From Selenomonas sp. ND2010 (GTDB taxonomy: Bacteria; Bacillota; Negativicutes; Selenomonadales; Selenomonadaceae): a DNA stretch of 64,000 nucleotides. The notes under the pieces were generated by a model. It was not told where the DNA came from and searched no databases. It saw only the letters and a list, made by a program, of their open reading frames with translations. Within the stretch, counting starts at the first letter, position 1; each line of letters starts with the position of its first letter. Below are positions 45,041-54,900 of the stretch, piece after piece. The stretch covers positions 1-64,000 of the forward strand of contig NZ_JNKI01000014.1 in NCBI RefSeq assembly GCF_000702005.1. Direction: 5' to 3'. The translations under genes and the position numbers were made by a program.

Positions 45041-46315
45041 ATGCAAAACATTTTGATGAAGGCACTAAAAAATCCGTTTTATCGGACGGGTTCACTGGAA
45101 ATTCTTTTGTTCTTTGCTGGATGGGGGATTTGGTGGTCATTTTTCCAGATTTGGCTGACGTCCAAGCAGGGATTTACGGGAGCTCAAGTGGGAACAATCT
45201 ACACGTTTGGTTCAGCCGTAGCTTTGGTGTTGATGTTTGTTTATGGTTCCATTCAGGATAAGTTGGGATTAAAAAAGCATTTACTCATGGCAATGGTAGG
45301 CTGCCAAGTCCTTTTGGCACCATTTTTTACCTGGGTTTATGTGCCGATGCTGGCCAGCAATTTTTACGTCGGTGCGATGGTAGGAGCGGTATATTTGGCG
45401 GTGGCTTATCTGGCAGCCTGCCCGGTATTTGAGGCAGTAACGGAACGACTCAGCCGTCGTTACAGCTTTGAGTATGGGCAAGCTAGAGCGTGGGGATCTT
45501 TTGGCTATGCCATCTCGGCGCTGGCAGCTGGATTCCTCTTTACCATTAATCCTTATCTGGTTTTTTGGACTGGTTCCGCGGTGTCGGCGGTACTGCTCGC
45601 TATCCTGGTGTTCGTAAAACCGGAAAACAAAGAAGAAAATGTTGCGAAGTATGAGAATCGTGAGGAGCGCGATAAGGCGACGAAATCGCCATCCATCAAG
45701 GAGATTGTTCAGGTCTTTGGCATTATGGATCTTTGGCGGATCATCATTTTTGTTATCCTGAGTTGGACGTTTTACACCGTGTTTGACCAGCAGATGTTCC
45801 CTGAATTTTTCACGCGCTTCTTTGCTACGCCTGAGGAAGGACAGCAGGCCTATGGTATTTTGAATTCGGTTCAGGTGTTTTTGGAGTTCGTCATGATGGG
45901 ATTGGTGCCAATCTTGATGAAACGGATTGGCGTGCGTCGTGCGCTGCTGTTAGGCTGCCTGATCATGGTCTGCCGTATCGGTGGATGCGGTTTGGCTTCG
46001 ACGCCACTGGGGATTGGTCTTATCAAACTTTTGCATGCCCCGGAAACGGCTCTCTTTGTCCTGGCTATTTTCCGTTACTTTACGCTTCATTTTGACACGC
46101 GCGTATCGGCTACGCTCTATATGGTAGGTTTCCAAATTGCAGCTTCGGTAGGTGGCATTATCTTTTCGGTGCCACTCGGCAGCTTGCGCGATAATATCGG
46201 TTACCAGAACACGTTCCTGATTATTGCAGGAATTGTTATCTGTGCTACGTTGTATGCATTTTTCATCCTGAAAAAAGACGATAAAGATGTGGCAGGTCAG
46301 CCGCTAGAAGCCTGA
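45041..46315 (+). CDS. MFS oligosaccharide:H+ symporter (LacY/CscB-like)
   Basis: Twelve-helix permease of 424 residues in the LacY/RafB/CscB family. The N-terminus FAGWGIWWSFFQIWLT, the loop GSIQDKLGLKKHLL, and YGQARAWGSFGYAISALAAG (LacY helix V region with the conserved RxWGS) are characteristic. The neighbouring GH32 genes point to sucrose or short fructo-oligosaccharides as substrate. It follows scrB by 29 bases in the same operon. Confidence 0.9.
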   Translation: MQNILMKALKNPFYRTGSLEILLFFAGWGIWWSFFQIWLTSKQGFTGAQVGTIYTFGSAVALVLMFVYGSIQDKLGLKKHLLMAMVGCQVLLAPFFTWVYVPMLASNFYVGAMVGAVYLAVAYLAACPVFEAVTERLSRRYSFEYGQARAWGSFGYAISALAAGFLFTINPYLVFWTGSAVSAVLLAILVFVKPENKEENVAKYENREERDKATKSPSIKEIVQVFGIMDLWRIIIFVILSWTFYTVFDQQMFPEFFTRFFATPEEGQQAYGILNSVQVFLEFVMMGLVPILMKRIGVRRALLLGCLIMVCRIGGCGLASTPLGIGLIKLLHAPETALFVLAIFRYFTLHFDTRVSATLYMVGFQIAASVGGIIFSVPLGSLRDNIGYQNTFLIIAGIVICATLYAFFILKKDDKDVAGQPLEA

Positions 46316-46334
46316 GAGGATAGATAGAAGCTAG

Positions 46335-46370
46335 CGTCCCTGACTGCCGAATGGCCGCAGGGACGTTTTT
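46335..46370 (+). terminator. Terminator between the permease and the porin gene
   Basis: CGTCCCTG (46335-46342) pairs with CAGGGACG (46358-46365), then TTTTT. It may be leaky, giving less outer-membrane gene transcript. Confidence 0.8.
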
Positions 46371-46399
46371 GATTGTTTTCTGCCAGGGGAGGAAAATAT

Positions 46400-47752
46400 A
46401 TGAAGAAGAATTTTCTAGCTTATGGTTTGGTGCCGGCGCTCGCATTGGGGACTTATGGAACGGTGGGAGCACAGCCGTTAGCAGCGGCAAATGTGATGAG
46501 CGAACAAGGTGGGACAGGACAGGTTGCAGCTGCGGCGGAACCTGTGACGCAGGAGTCGTTGCAGACTTTACATAAGGAATTGGAGCAGCAGCTATATCAG
46601 GCACAGGAATTGCAGAAAAGGCTGAATGCGCAGTTGGGAAGCCTGGAAAAGCGAATGACTAAGGTAGAGAAAAAGACCAATGAGCCGCGGGTGGATATCC
46701 ATGGATATGGACGCTTCCGCTGGGATAAGCAGCATTTTACAGATTTCAAGGGGACCAATCGAAAGTCTGTCTGGCTCAACCTGTTTGTCAATCATCGAAT
46801 CAATGAGCGTTGGTCCTTTCATAGTGAGCATGAGTTTGAGAATAGTCTTTCCACGAATCATGGAGCGTATGAACCCGATGGTGGTTTTGAAAAACCAGGA
46901 GGCAAGAAATACTCCCGTCCGGTACTGCAGCTTTATGCGGATGGCCGGGTAGGAGATGTGAATGTCAAGCTCGGCCGCTATTATCTGCAATCCCCGTATA
47001 AGTTTACGTTTGATGAAAAAATCGATGGTTGGCAGGCATCTTATGGCATACCGACAAGATGGGGACGCAAGGCCAACTTCACGCTGAATTCTGGTAATAC
47101 GTATAGCAAGGTTTTTTATGGCGATACGGAAAATAAATTGGATATTTGGGCAGAAGGCGGCAGTGGCAATGTACGGGTTTTGTCGTTGATAGGGGAAATC
47201 CCTGTGGCGAAAAACACCAATATCAATACGCATTACGGACGCATAACGCGGCGGAATGATAATTTGCGGCGCAAGACGTTCTCGCTCGGCTTTGATACGA
47301 AACTCAATCGCGATTTGAAATTCTGGGCCGCATTAGCCAAATCGGATTCAAACTCGTTGAATAAGTCGCATGTCCTGCAATTGCAATACAAAGAGGCGCG
47401 GGCTGATATCCCTGGTTCTTTTGATATCTATGTCAAAAAGTATTTGCAGCGTGGTCATACCGGAATGACAAATTGGTTTAACGATGATATCGTTGACCCG
47501 ACGCATGGCGATTATATAGAGGAACTGAAACAGCAGAATCCGGATGCTCCGGATAATAAGCCATGGCAGTATCGTGCCGGTGAGTTCAATGGTATCCGCA
47601 TTGGTGCTGATTTCGTACCCGTACGCAATACGAAGCTGCTGGTCAATTATACGTTTGGCAAGCAAGGCCTATTTGACGCAGGTCAAGGAAAACTTACAGG
47701 GAAAAGGAATCATTACAGCTTCTTCCGTACGCAGTGGGAAGTATATTTCTAA
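46400..47752 (+). CDS. Outer-membrane porin-like beta-barrel protein
   Basis: A 450-residue exported protein with signal peptide, a low-complexity stretch, a coiled coil at about residues 50-90 (LQTLHKELEQQLYQAQELQK), then a barrel-like domain (VDIHGYGRFRWDK, LYADGRVGDVNVKLGRYYLQ) ending in aromatic WEVYF as outer-membrane barrels do. The start of the barrel resembles other Negativicute porins, but a coiled coil replaces the SLH domain common there. Context suggests passage of sucrose or fructans. Confidence 0.75.
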   Translation: MKKNFLAYGLVPALALGTYGTVGAQPLAAANVMSEQGGTGQVAAAAEPVTQESLQTLHKELEQQLYQAQELQKRLNAQLGSLEKRMTKVEKKTNEPRVDIHGYGRFRWDKQHFTDFKGTNRKSVWLNLFVNHRINERWSFHSEHEFENSLSTNHGAYEPDGGFEKPGGKKYSRPVLQLYADGRVGDVNVKLGRYYLQSPYKFTFDEKIDGWQASYGIPTRWGRKANFTLNSGNTYSKVFYGDTENKLDIWAEGGSGNVRVLSLIGEIPVAKNTNINTHYGRITRRNDNLRRKTFSLGFDTKLNRDLKFWAALAKSDSNSLNKSHVLQLQYKEARADIPGSFDIYVKKYLQRGHTGMTNWFNDDIVDPTHGDYIEELKQQNPDAPDNKPWQYRAGEFNGIRIGADFVPVRNTKLLVNYTFGKQGLFDAGQGKLTGKRNHYSFFRTQWEVYF

Positions 47753-47782
47753 GCAGTATTTAGGATGAAAGGATGGCAGGTT

Positions 47783-49255
47783 ATGAAAAAACAAATCCTG
47801 GCAGCGATGCTGGCAGCTTCGAGTTTTGGTTTTATGAATTCTCCGGCGTTGGCCTATCCGTCGATTTTCCCCGATACCGGTTACAGCTGGGTAGGCGATA
47901 CGATGCCGTATTACGATGGAGAACAGTTCCGCATCTTTTATCTGGAGGATATGCGTGATGGGGAGGTCGGTTTTCATCCTTGGAGCTTATTGACCACGAA
48001 AGATTTTGTTGATTACCAGCAGGATAGTATGGTTATTCCGTATGATACGGAAAATGAATTTGCCAAGGACTCAGCTTTAGGAACCGGTTCGGTGGTAAAG
48101 GATAAAGATGGTCTTTATCATGCGTTCTATACAGGCTTTAACTGGCGAAGCATGCCCAAAGAAAATATCATGCATGCGGTTAGCCGGGATCTGGTAAGTT
48201 GGCAAAAACTGCCAGAGGATACGTTCCATGGCAGCAAACCGTATATTTATGATGATACCTTCCGCGATCCGAATGTATTCTATAATGCGGATTATGATGA
48301 ATACTGGATGCTCATTACGACGCGCAGCAAAAAGGCACGCGGCGTAATTGCCCGTTACACATCGAAGGACTTGAAGCACTGGGAAGATAAAGGTATTCTC
48401 TTTGAAAATGATATGGGAAGTTCTGCGAATATGGAGTGTCCGACCTTGGTCAAATATGGTGATTACTGGTATCTGACGTTCTCGGATCAGTGGCCTTCTC
48501 GTGTGGTGCATTACCGCATGGCGAAAGATTCAAAGGGGCCATTTGTGAAACCAGCGCAGGATTCCTTTGATGCCAGTGGTTTCTACGCGGGGAAGTTGGT
48601 TCGGGATACAAAAGACCTTTATCTGGTTGGGTGGACGCCAACCAAGGCGGATGGCAAGGATAATCAGCCGGCAGATTGGGCTGGCAATATGGTAACGCAT
48701 CAATTAAAACAACGAGGAGATGGTACGCTATACCCAGTCCCCGTAGATAAAGTTACGAATCGTATGCAGCGTGAGGAGGCGCTAGTACCAATTGTAACGA
48801 ATGGTGATGTGAAAAATGATGGTCATGAGTATCACTTAAGTGGTCCAGGTCTAGCAAAGGTAGTGATGCCCAAAATAGATGGTATTAAGAAAATTACAGG
48901 GTGTTTCACCCCTGGCAGTCAGCAGGGAAAATTCGGTTTGATGTTTAATGTCGGGCCGGCTGAGACAGGATCGTTGAATCTCGTATTTGATGCGAAAGAA
49001 AAAACGGTGGCTTTTTATAACACCGATACAGCGTGCATCGATAAGACTAAGCCAGAACTTTCCGTACCAGTCAGCTTGAATTCGGAGGGGAGTTATGATT
49101 TTACGTTGCTTATTGATGGAACCGTGGCTGTTCTCTATATAAATAATCAAATGGCACTGAGTACACGAATGAATGCTATGCCAAGGACTCAGTGGGGCAT
49201 TTTCTCACGGAATAGTGAGGTGACTTTGACAGACTTGCATATAAAAAATTTTTAG
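47783..49255 (+). CDS. Secreted GH32-family glycosidase with atypical nucleophile motif
   Basis: Exported five-bladed beta-propeller enzyme of 490 residues. A signal peptide ends near NSPALAY. The usual WMNDPNG is replaced by WVGDTMPYYDG, with Asp39 as the likely nucleophile; FRDPNVF keeps the RDP motif and MECPTLV keeps the acid/base Glu (about residue 217). A C-terminal beta-sandwich domain ends the protein. It probably cuts fructans outside the cytoplasm and feeds the porin and permease genes upstream. ATG 47783 is favoured over 47765 by AAAGGA at nine bases. Confidence 0.82.
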   Translation: MKKQILAAMLAASSFGFMNSPALAYPSIFPDTGYSWVGDTMPYYDGEQFRIFYLEDMRDGEVGFHPWSLLTTKDFVDYQQDSMVIPYDTENEFAKDSALGTGSVVKDKDGLYHAFYTGFNWRSMPKENIMHAVSRDLVSWQKLPEDTFHGSKPYIYDDTFRDPNVFYNADYDEYWMLITTRSKKARGVIARYTSKDLKHWEDKGILFENDMGSSANMECPTLVKYGDYWYLTFSDQWPSRVVHYRMAKDSKGPFVKPAQDSFDASGFYAGKLVRDTKDLYLVGWTPTKADGKDNQPADWAGNMVTHQLKQRGDGTLYPVPVDKVTNRMQREEALVPIVTNGDVKNDGHEYHLSGPGLAKVVMPKIDGIKKITGCFTPGSQQGKFGLMFNVGPAETGSLNLVFDAKEKTVAFYNTDTACIDKTKPELSVPVSLNSEGSYDFTLLIDGTVAVLYINNQMALSTRMNAMPRTQWGIFSRNSEVTLTDLHIKNF

Positions 49256-49300
49256 TCGAAAATTGACAAAATTTATGTTACAATAATAAAAGTGCTTTAG

Positions 49301-49325
49301 GCGGTCAGGTTCCTGGCCGCTTTTT
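49301..49325 (+). terminator. Terminator of the fructan locus
   Basis: GCGGTCAGG (49301-49309) pairs with CCTGGCCGC (49312-49320), then TTTTT. Confidence 0.78.
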
Positions 49326-49351
49326 GAATAAATTGAAGAGAGGTGGATACG

Positions 49352-49735
49352 TTGGTTGGTATTGTAATCGTGTCCCATAGTCAGAAATTGGCGGAAGGGG
49401 TCAAGGAGTTGGCTGAGATGATGGCTAGGGATGTACAGATTGCAGCAGCTGGAGGGCTGGACGATGGCATGCTGGGGACTAGTTATGGGAAAATAATGAT
49501 GGCTGTTGAAGATGTTTGTGGCCGTGATGGTGCTGTGATTCTTATGGATATGGGCAGTGCTGTTATGACGGCGGAATTGGTACAGGAAAACCTCAAAGAT
49601 GATCAAGTGAAACTGGTGGATTGCCCGTTGGTTGAAGGTGCTGTGATGGCGGCTATAGCCGCTGCTGGCGGTGCAGATGTCAGAGAAGTTGCGCGGCAGG
49701 CACAAGCGGGACGAGAGATGATGAAGCTTCAGTGA
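49352..49735 (+). CDS. dhaM: PTS-dependent dihydroxyacetone kinase, phosphotransferase subunit DhaM
   Basis: EIIA-mannose-like domain of 127 residues that passes phosphate from HPr to the DhaL-bound nucleotide. The phospho-acceptor is His9 in VGIVIVSHSQKLAEGV; GTSYGKIMMAVED and ILMDMGSAVMTAELV are typical of DhaM. TTG 49352 is chosen, with GAGAGGTGG upstream; GTG 49343 overlaps that site. No dhaK or dhaL is adjacent, so it is an orphan here and may serve a distant kinase or a signalling role. Confidence 0.88.
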   Translation: MVGIVIVSHSQKLAEGVKELAEMMARDVQIAAAGGLDDGMLGTSYGKIMMAVEDVCGRDGAVILMDMGSAVMTAELVQENLKDDQVKLVDCPLVEGAVMAAIAAAGGADVREVARQAQAGREMMKLQ

Positions 49736-49813
49736 GTGAGTTACGGCAGTGGCTTGACGGATTTGTTATAATGATAGGGTACATCAATAACGAGAGCGAT
49801 TATCATCAGGAGG

Positions 49814-50722
49814 ATGAGTATTATAGAATTCCATGATTTGACGAAAGCCGATAAAAAATTATTGGATCGGTATTTCCAAAGCCGTTATTATGAAAATTCC
49901 CATTTTAATTTTACAAATCTCTATATGTGGCGTGAGCCGTATCAAGTGAAGTGGTGCGAAGACGATGGCGTCCTTTATATGACCTGTCAGTGGGATGGTC
50001 AGCTGATGGCGTTGCAACCGTACGGTCCGGAAGAGAAAATGAAGGAAGCTACCGAAAAGTTCCTGGCTTATTTTGAGCAGCAGGGACAACCCTTTGTTAT
50101 GACTGGCATTGAGAAAAGCTATGTGCAGGTATTGGAGAACTATACCGGTGCGTCGTTTGCGATTGAAGCCGACCGTGACAACTTCGACTATGTTTATTTG
50201 GCGGAAAAGCTCATAAGTTTGTCGGGGCGCAAGCTTCATTCCAAAAAGAATCATCTCAATGCATTTCGCAAGCTTTATCCGCAGGCGGAGTATCTGCCGA
50301 TTACCGAGGAGATTTTGCCAGATTGTTTGGAGGAACTTCAGCGCTGGTATGATATCCGTATCAAGGATGAGCCGGATGACCCGTTTATCGGTTGGGAAAG
50401 CCGGGCGATCCGCGAAGTGTTTGAGGATTATGCCTACTTTGGGTTAAAAGGCGGGGCGATTCGTCTCGATGGGCGCATCATCGCCTTTACCTTTGGAGAG
50501 CAGCTCAATACGGATTCGGTGGTGGTTCATGTCGAAAAAGCCGATCCGAATATCCGTGGGGCCTATCCTGCAATCAATCAGGCGTATGTTGAGAATTGCT
50601 GGCAGGGAATGACTTATATCAATCGCGAAGAAGATATGGGGCATGAGGGGCTTCGCAAGGCAAAAGAGTCCTATAAACCGGTTAAGATGATTGAAAAATT
50701 CAACATAAAACGGTTAGCATAA
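49814..50722 (+). CDS. DUF2156 family protein (acyltransferase-like fold)
   Basis: About 300 residues related to the C-terminal GNAT-like domain of phosphatidylglycerol lysyltransferases, but without the membrane part. LHSKKNHLNAFRKLYPQAEY and AYPAINQAYVENCWQGMTYINREEDMGHEGLRKAKESYKPVKMIEKF are the conserved blocks. Substrate unknown; aminoacyl transfer from tRNA is plausible. The start is odd: the only canonical ATG (49814) directly abuts AGGAGG (49808-49813) with no spacer, so initiation at ATT 49820, giving MIEFHDLT, should be considered. Confidence 0.85.
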   Translation: MSIIEFHDLTKADKKLLDRYFQSRYYENSHFNFTNLYMWREPYQVKWCEDDGVLYMTCQWDGQLMALQPYGPEEKMKEATEKFLAYFEQQGQPFVMTGIEKSYVQVLENYTGASFAIEADRDNFDYVYLAEKLISLSGRKLHSKKNHLNAFRKLYPQAEYLPITEEILPDCLEELQRWYDIRIKDEPDDPFIGWESRAIREVFEDYAYFGLKGGAIRLDGRIIAFTFGEQLNTDSVVVHVEKADPNIRGAYPAINQAYVENCWQGMTYINREEDMGHEGLRKAKESYKPVKMIEKFNIKRLA

Positions 50723-50723
50723 A

Positions 50724-50776
50724 TAACGAAAAAGGTGCGACAAAATGCAAAAGCATTATGTTGCACCTTTTTCGTT
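50724..50776. terminator. Bidirectional terminator between DUF2156 and bioB
   Basis: AACGAAAAAGGTGC pairs with GCACCTTTTTCGTT; the loop holds a further small ATGC/GCAT hairpin. Confidence 0.85.
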
Positions 50777-50781
50777 GGAGA

Positions 50782-51789
50782 TTAATGGGCTCCGCAGGTA
50801 CCACTGTTCCGAACTACGGTGTCCTGATTGGTAAGACCGAGTTCTTTTAGCATTGCCATGTCTTCTTTGATGGTAGTACCGGATGTAGTCAGCATATTGC
50901 CTGTGATGGAGGCGGAGGCACCCGCCCGGAAGGCTGTAGCGCCATTTTGTGGCAAAAGTTTGCGGCCGGCCGCCAGGCGGATATTGGCCGTAGGATTTAT
51001 GAAGCGGAAAATGGCGATGGTACGCAGGATATCTTCGGCTGAAAGTGCTGGCTGGTCAGCTAGTCCTGTGCCGGGAATCGCCATCAGTGCGTTGATGGGG
51101 ATGGATTCGATACCAAGCTCAGCAAGGCTGATGGCCATATCGATGCGGTCTTCCCAGGTTTCCCCCATGCCGATGATGCCACCGGAGCAGACACAGAAGC
51201 CTTCTTCTTGTGCAATCTTAATCGTATCGATGCGGTCCTGGTAGGTGTGCGAAGTACAAATCTGTGGGAAGAAACGGCGGCTGGTTTCGATATTATGATG
51301 GTAGCTCGTGACTCCGGCAGCCCGAAGCCGTTTGAACTGCTGGCGGGTTAAAAGCCCATGGGAGGCACAGAGATCAATGGAGAGTGTGTGGTGCATGGTT
51401 TTATATGTGTCGATGGCTTTATCAAAATCCTGACCGGCTAATGCGCGCCCCGAAGTCACAATCGCAAAGCGATTGGCACCGGCCTCCTGATTGGCTTTGG
51501 CATTTTTGATGATTTCCTCTTTGGCCAGGAACGGATATTCATCAATGCCCGTATGATGGCAGGCAGCCTGGGCACAGTATTTGCAGTTTTCGCCACAACG
51601 GCCACTGCGTCCGTTGATAATGGTGCAAAGGTCAATGTGGTTGCCACAGAAGTGATCCTGCAGCCGGCGTGCCCCTTCCTGCAGCTCCTTTAGCGGCGCT
51701 GTCAGAAGATACGAAAGGTCATCGCCGCGTTTTAGGCGCAGTCCGGCGATGATTTTATCGGTAAGCAATTGGATGTTCGTGATTTTCAT
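50782..51789 (-). CDS. bioB: Biotin synthase
   Basis: Radical SAM enzyme inserting sulfur into dethiobiotin. The SAM-cluster cysteines are Cys65, Cys69 and Cys72 in GRCGENCKYCAQ; GEIWEDR-type sequence appears as GMGETWEDRIDMAI, and the C-terminal barrel contains RLAAGRKLLPQNG. 335 residues. ATG 51789 has GCGAGG upstream. No other bio gene is beside it. The promoter carries a BirA-like operator. Confidence 0.95.
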   Translation of the reverse strand: MKITNIQLLTDKIIAGLRLKRGDDLSYLLTAPLKELQEGARRLQDHFCGNHIDLCTIINGRSGRCGENCKYCAQAACHHTGIDEYPFLAKEEIIKNAKANQEAGANRFAIVTSGRALAGQDFDKAIDTYKTMHHTLSIDLCASHGLLTRQQFKRLRAAGVTSYHHNIETSRRFFPQICTSHTYQDRIDTIKIAQEEGFCVCSGGIIGMGETWEDRIDMAISLAELGIESIPINALMAIPGTGLADQPALSAEDILRTIAIFRFINPTANIRLAAGRKLLPQNGATAFRAGASASITGNMLTTSGTTIKEDMAMLKELGLTNQDTVVRNSGTCGAH

Positions 51790-51830
51790 AGCAGTCAGCC
51801 TCGCTTTATTATTTTTGAGGATAAAATCCA

Positions 51831-51867
51831 TTGTTAACATTTTATATCTATAAAAGTTGACAGTCAA
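51831..51867 (-). promoter_or_regulatory. bioB promoter with BirA-like operator
   Basis: Minus strand TTGACT (51862-51867), 17 bases, TAAAAT (51839-51844). The half sites TTGTTAAC (51831-51838) and GTTGACA (51856-51862) face each other 17 bases apart, matching the BirA dyad layout and covering the promoter. Confidence 0.7.
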
Positions 51868-51929
51868 CCTAGTAAGCTAAAATAGCGAACCAAAGGGAAC
51901 GTTTAAGGGGCGGCTGCTGGTTTCTGCTT

Positions 51930-51958
51930 TTGAGGTTTGCTGTAAGATATGATAAAAT
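51930..51958 (+). promoter_or_regulatory. Promoter of the type I restriction operon
   Basis: TTGAGG at 51930-51935, 17 bases, TAAAAT at 51953-51958, about 30 bases before the hsdR start. Confidence 0.6.
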
Positions 51959-51988
51959 TATTAGATAATAAGAGGAGGGGCAGTTCGT

Positions 51989-54900
51989 ATGGCATATTCC
52001 AATTTTGATTTCTTGTCAGAAAAATTTCCGGTGCTGGCTCATTTGGGACGGCTGGCAGAAAAATATGTGTACAGCGATTCGAATTCCTGTCTGTTCAAGT
52101 TAGGTATGATGGGCGAGACGATGATTAAGCTCATGTTTGACTACGATGGAATAGAACTGCCTCACGAAGATAAAGCGGTAAACCGAATCAATAAATTGCG
52201 GCGGGAAGATTTGTTGGATGCAGATACGGCCATGCTTTTCCATTCCCTGCGCAAGATACGCAATCAGGCAGGACATGAGGGCTATGAATCTGTAAGGGAT
52301 GCCCGCAACTATTTAGGCATTACGTACAGTCTGTCCGAATGGTTTATGCAGACTTATGGCGATTATCAATATAAGAATCGCCCGTTTGTGATGCCGCAGG
52401 AAACGCCGGCCCCTGTCAGGGAAGATAAAGGGGAGGAAGAGGCACTGGAAAAAATCCTCCTGCAGCAGGCTGCGGAAAATGCCGCCAAAGCCCCCAAGGT
52501 AAACAAGGCGGTCCGTCAAAAATATGCCCGCAAGGCCAGCAATCAGCGGTACAAATCCGAAGCGGAAACCCGCGTGTTGATTGATGAGCAGCTGCGGCAG
52601 GTAGGCTGGGAGGCTGATACGGAGAACTTGCGTTACAGCAAGGGCACAAGACCGCAGAAGGGCAAGTGCCTTGCTATAGCGGAATGGCCTACGGATTCGG
52701 CGAGCGGCAAAAGCGGTTTTGCCGATTATGCGCTGTTCATCGATTTGCAGCTGGTGGCCATCATCGAGGCCAAGGCTGAACATAAAGATGTAGCCGCAGT
52801 GATTGACGGCCAATGCAAGGACTATCCCAAGCACATCAAGAATCAGCATAGCGATTATGTCGTGGGGCAGTGGGGCGATTATCAGGTTCCCTTCACCTTT
52901 GCCACCAATGGCAAGCCTTATTTGGAGCAGCTGCGCACGAAGTCCGGCATCTGGTTCCTGGATTTGCGGCAGAAAACCAATCGTCCGCAGCCGCTGCGAG
53001 GCTGGTTCAGCCCTCTGGGACTGGTAGAGTTATTGGCCCGCGATACAGGCAAGGGCAACGAAAAGTTACAGGCTATGCCTTACGCTGTCCTGCAAGACCC
53101 GGATGGCTTAAATCTGCGCGCCTATCAGATTGCGGCGATTCAGGCAGCGGAAAAGGCGGTACTCAGCGGCCAGCAGAATATCCTGCTGGCCATGGCTACG
53201 GGCACCGGTAAGACCCGTACCGTGTTGGGGATGATTTACCGCTTCCTCAAGACCAATCGCTTTCAGCGGATTTTGTTCCTCGTTGACCGCAATTCTCTGG
53301 GTACGCAGGCCCATGATGTATTCAAGGATGTGAAACTCGAAGAGCTTATGTCCCTGAATCAGATTTACAACATCAAGGGGCTGGATGAAAAACTTATTGA
53401 CCGGGAGACACGTGTGCAGGTGGCTACGGTACAGGGCATGATTCAGCGCATTGTCTTTAACGATGACGAACGCAAGCCTGCCGTATCGGACTATGACCTG
53501 ATTATTGTCGATGAAGCCCATCGCGGCTATACGCTGGACAAGATGATGGATGAGGAAGAACTGGTCTATCGCGACCAGCGGGATTACCAGAGCAAGTATC
53601 GGGCCGTTATTGAGTATTTCACGGCAGTGAAAATCGCTTTGACCGCAACGCCTGCTCTGCATACCACGCAGATTTTCGGCGAACCGATTTTTAAGTACAC
53701 CTATCGGGAAGCCGTGATTGATGGTTTTCTCGTGGATTACGATGCACCACATATCATCAAGACGCGCCTGAGCGAAGCGGGCATTCATTACGGCAAGGGT
53801 GACACCGTGGCCATCTATGACCCGGTTACGGGGGAAATCACCAATAGTGAAGCACTGGAAGACGAGCTGGACTTTGATGTAGAGAGCTTCAATCGGCAGA
53901 TTATCGTGCCGGACTTCAATCGCAAGGTGCTGGCCGAAATTGCCAAGGATATTGACCCCACGGATGAATTCGGCGGCAAGACCCTTATCTATGCCGTCAA
54001 CGATGCCCATGCGGATATGATTGTAGACATTCTGCGGGAAATCTATGCCGATATGGATATTGACCAGGATGCCATTATGAAAATCACGGGCAGTATCGAA
54101 AACGGCAATCAGAAGAAAATACAGGAAGTCATCCGGCAGACCCGCAACAACCAGTATCCCAGCATTATCGTGACCGTTGACCTGCTGACAACAGGTATTG
54201 ATATCCCTGCCATTACGCGGCTGGTGTTTCTGCGGCGAGTGAAATCCCGTATTCTCTTTGAGCAGATGCTGGGCCGTGCCACGCGCCTGTGTCCTGCTAT
54301 TGGCAAAGACCATTTCGAGATTTATGACCCCGTGGGCACATTCGCCAGCTTGGAGAAGGTTAGCACGATGAAACCGGTGGTCGCGAATCCGGCAGCTACC
54401 ATCACCAAACTGATTGACACGTTAGTGCCAGAGGCACAGTCAGAGGATAAGTCTGTACTGACGCATCAGATTGACCAGCTGTTGGCGAAAATCCAGCGCA
54501 AAGGCCGCAATCTGACCACCGAGCAGGAGCAGCAGTTCATGGCTATGACCGGGGCAAAATCCTATGCAGATTATGCCCACGACTTGGCCGAGCAGGATGA
54601 TAAAACGGCTCGGGACAGACTGATTAAAGACAGGGCCGCATTCAGTTACTTGGAAAACTATATCCGTCCGGGCAGGCCGCAGGTGGTATCAGATGCCACA
54701 GATGAAGTGACCTATCATGTGCAGGGCTATGGTAACGCCCAACAGCGGCCCGAGGATTATCTGGACGAATTCACCAGCTACATCAAAGAACACATCAATG
54801 AAGTAGCGGCAATCAATATCATCTGCACCAAACCGGCAGAACTTACGCGGAAAAGTTTGAAGGAATTATCCCTGCAGCTCGATAGGGAAGGCTATGCCCC

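Noticed and set aside
48070-48100. GGTTCGG/ACCGGTT stretch inside the secreted GH32 gene as a LacI operator
   Set aside because: It lacks the full TGAACCGGTTCA palindrome and lies mid-gene, so it is probably just coding sequence.
53108-54313. A 401-residue minus-strand frame inside hsdR
   Set aside because: It is antisense to the helicase motifs of hsdR, which are intact; no promoter or ribosome site was seen.
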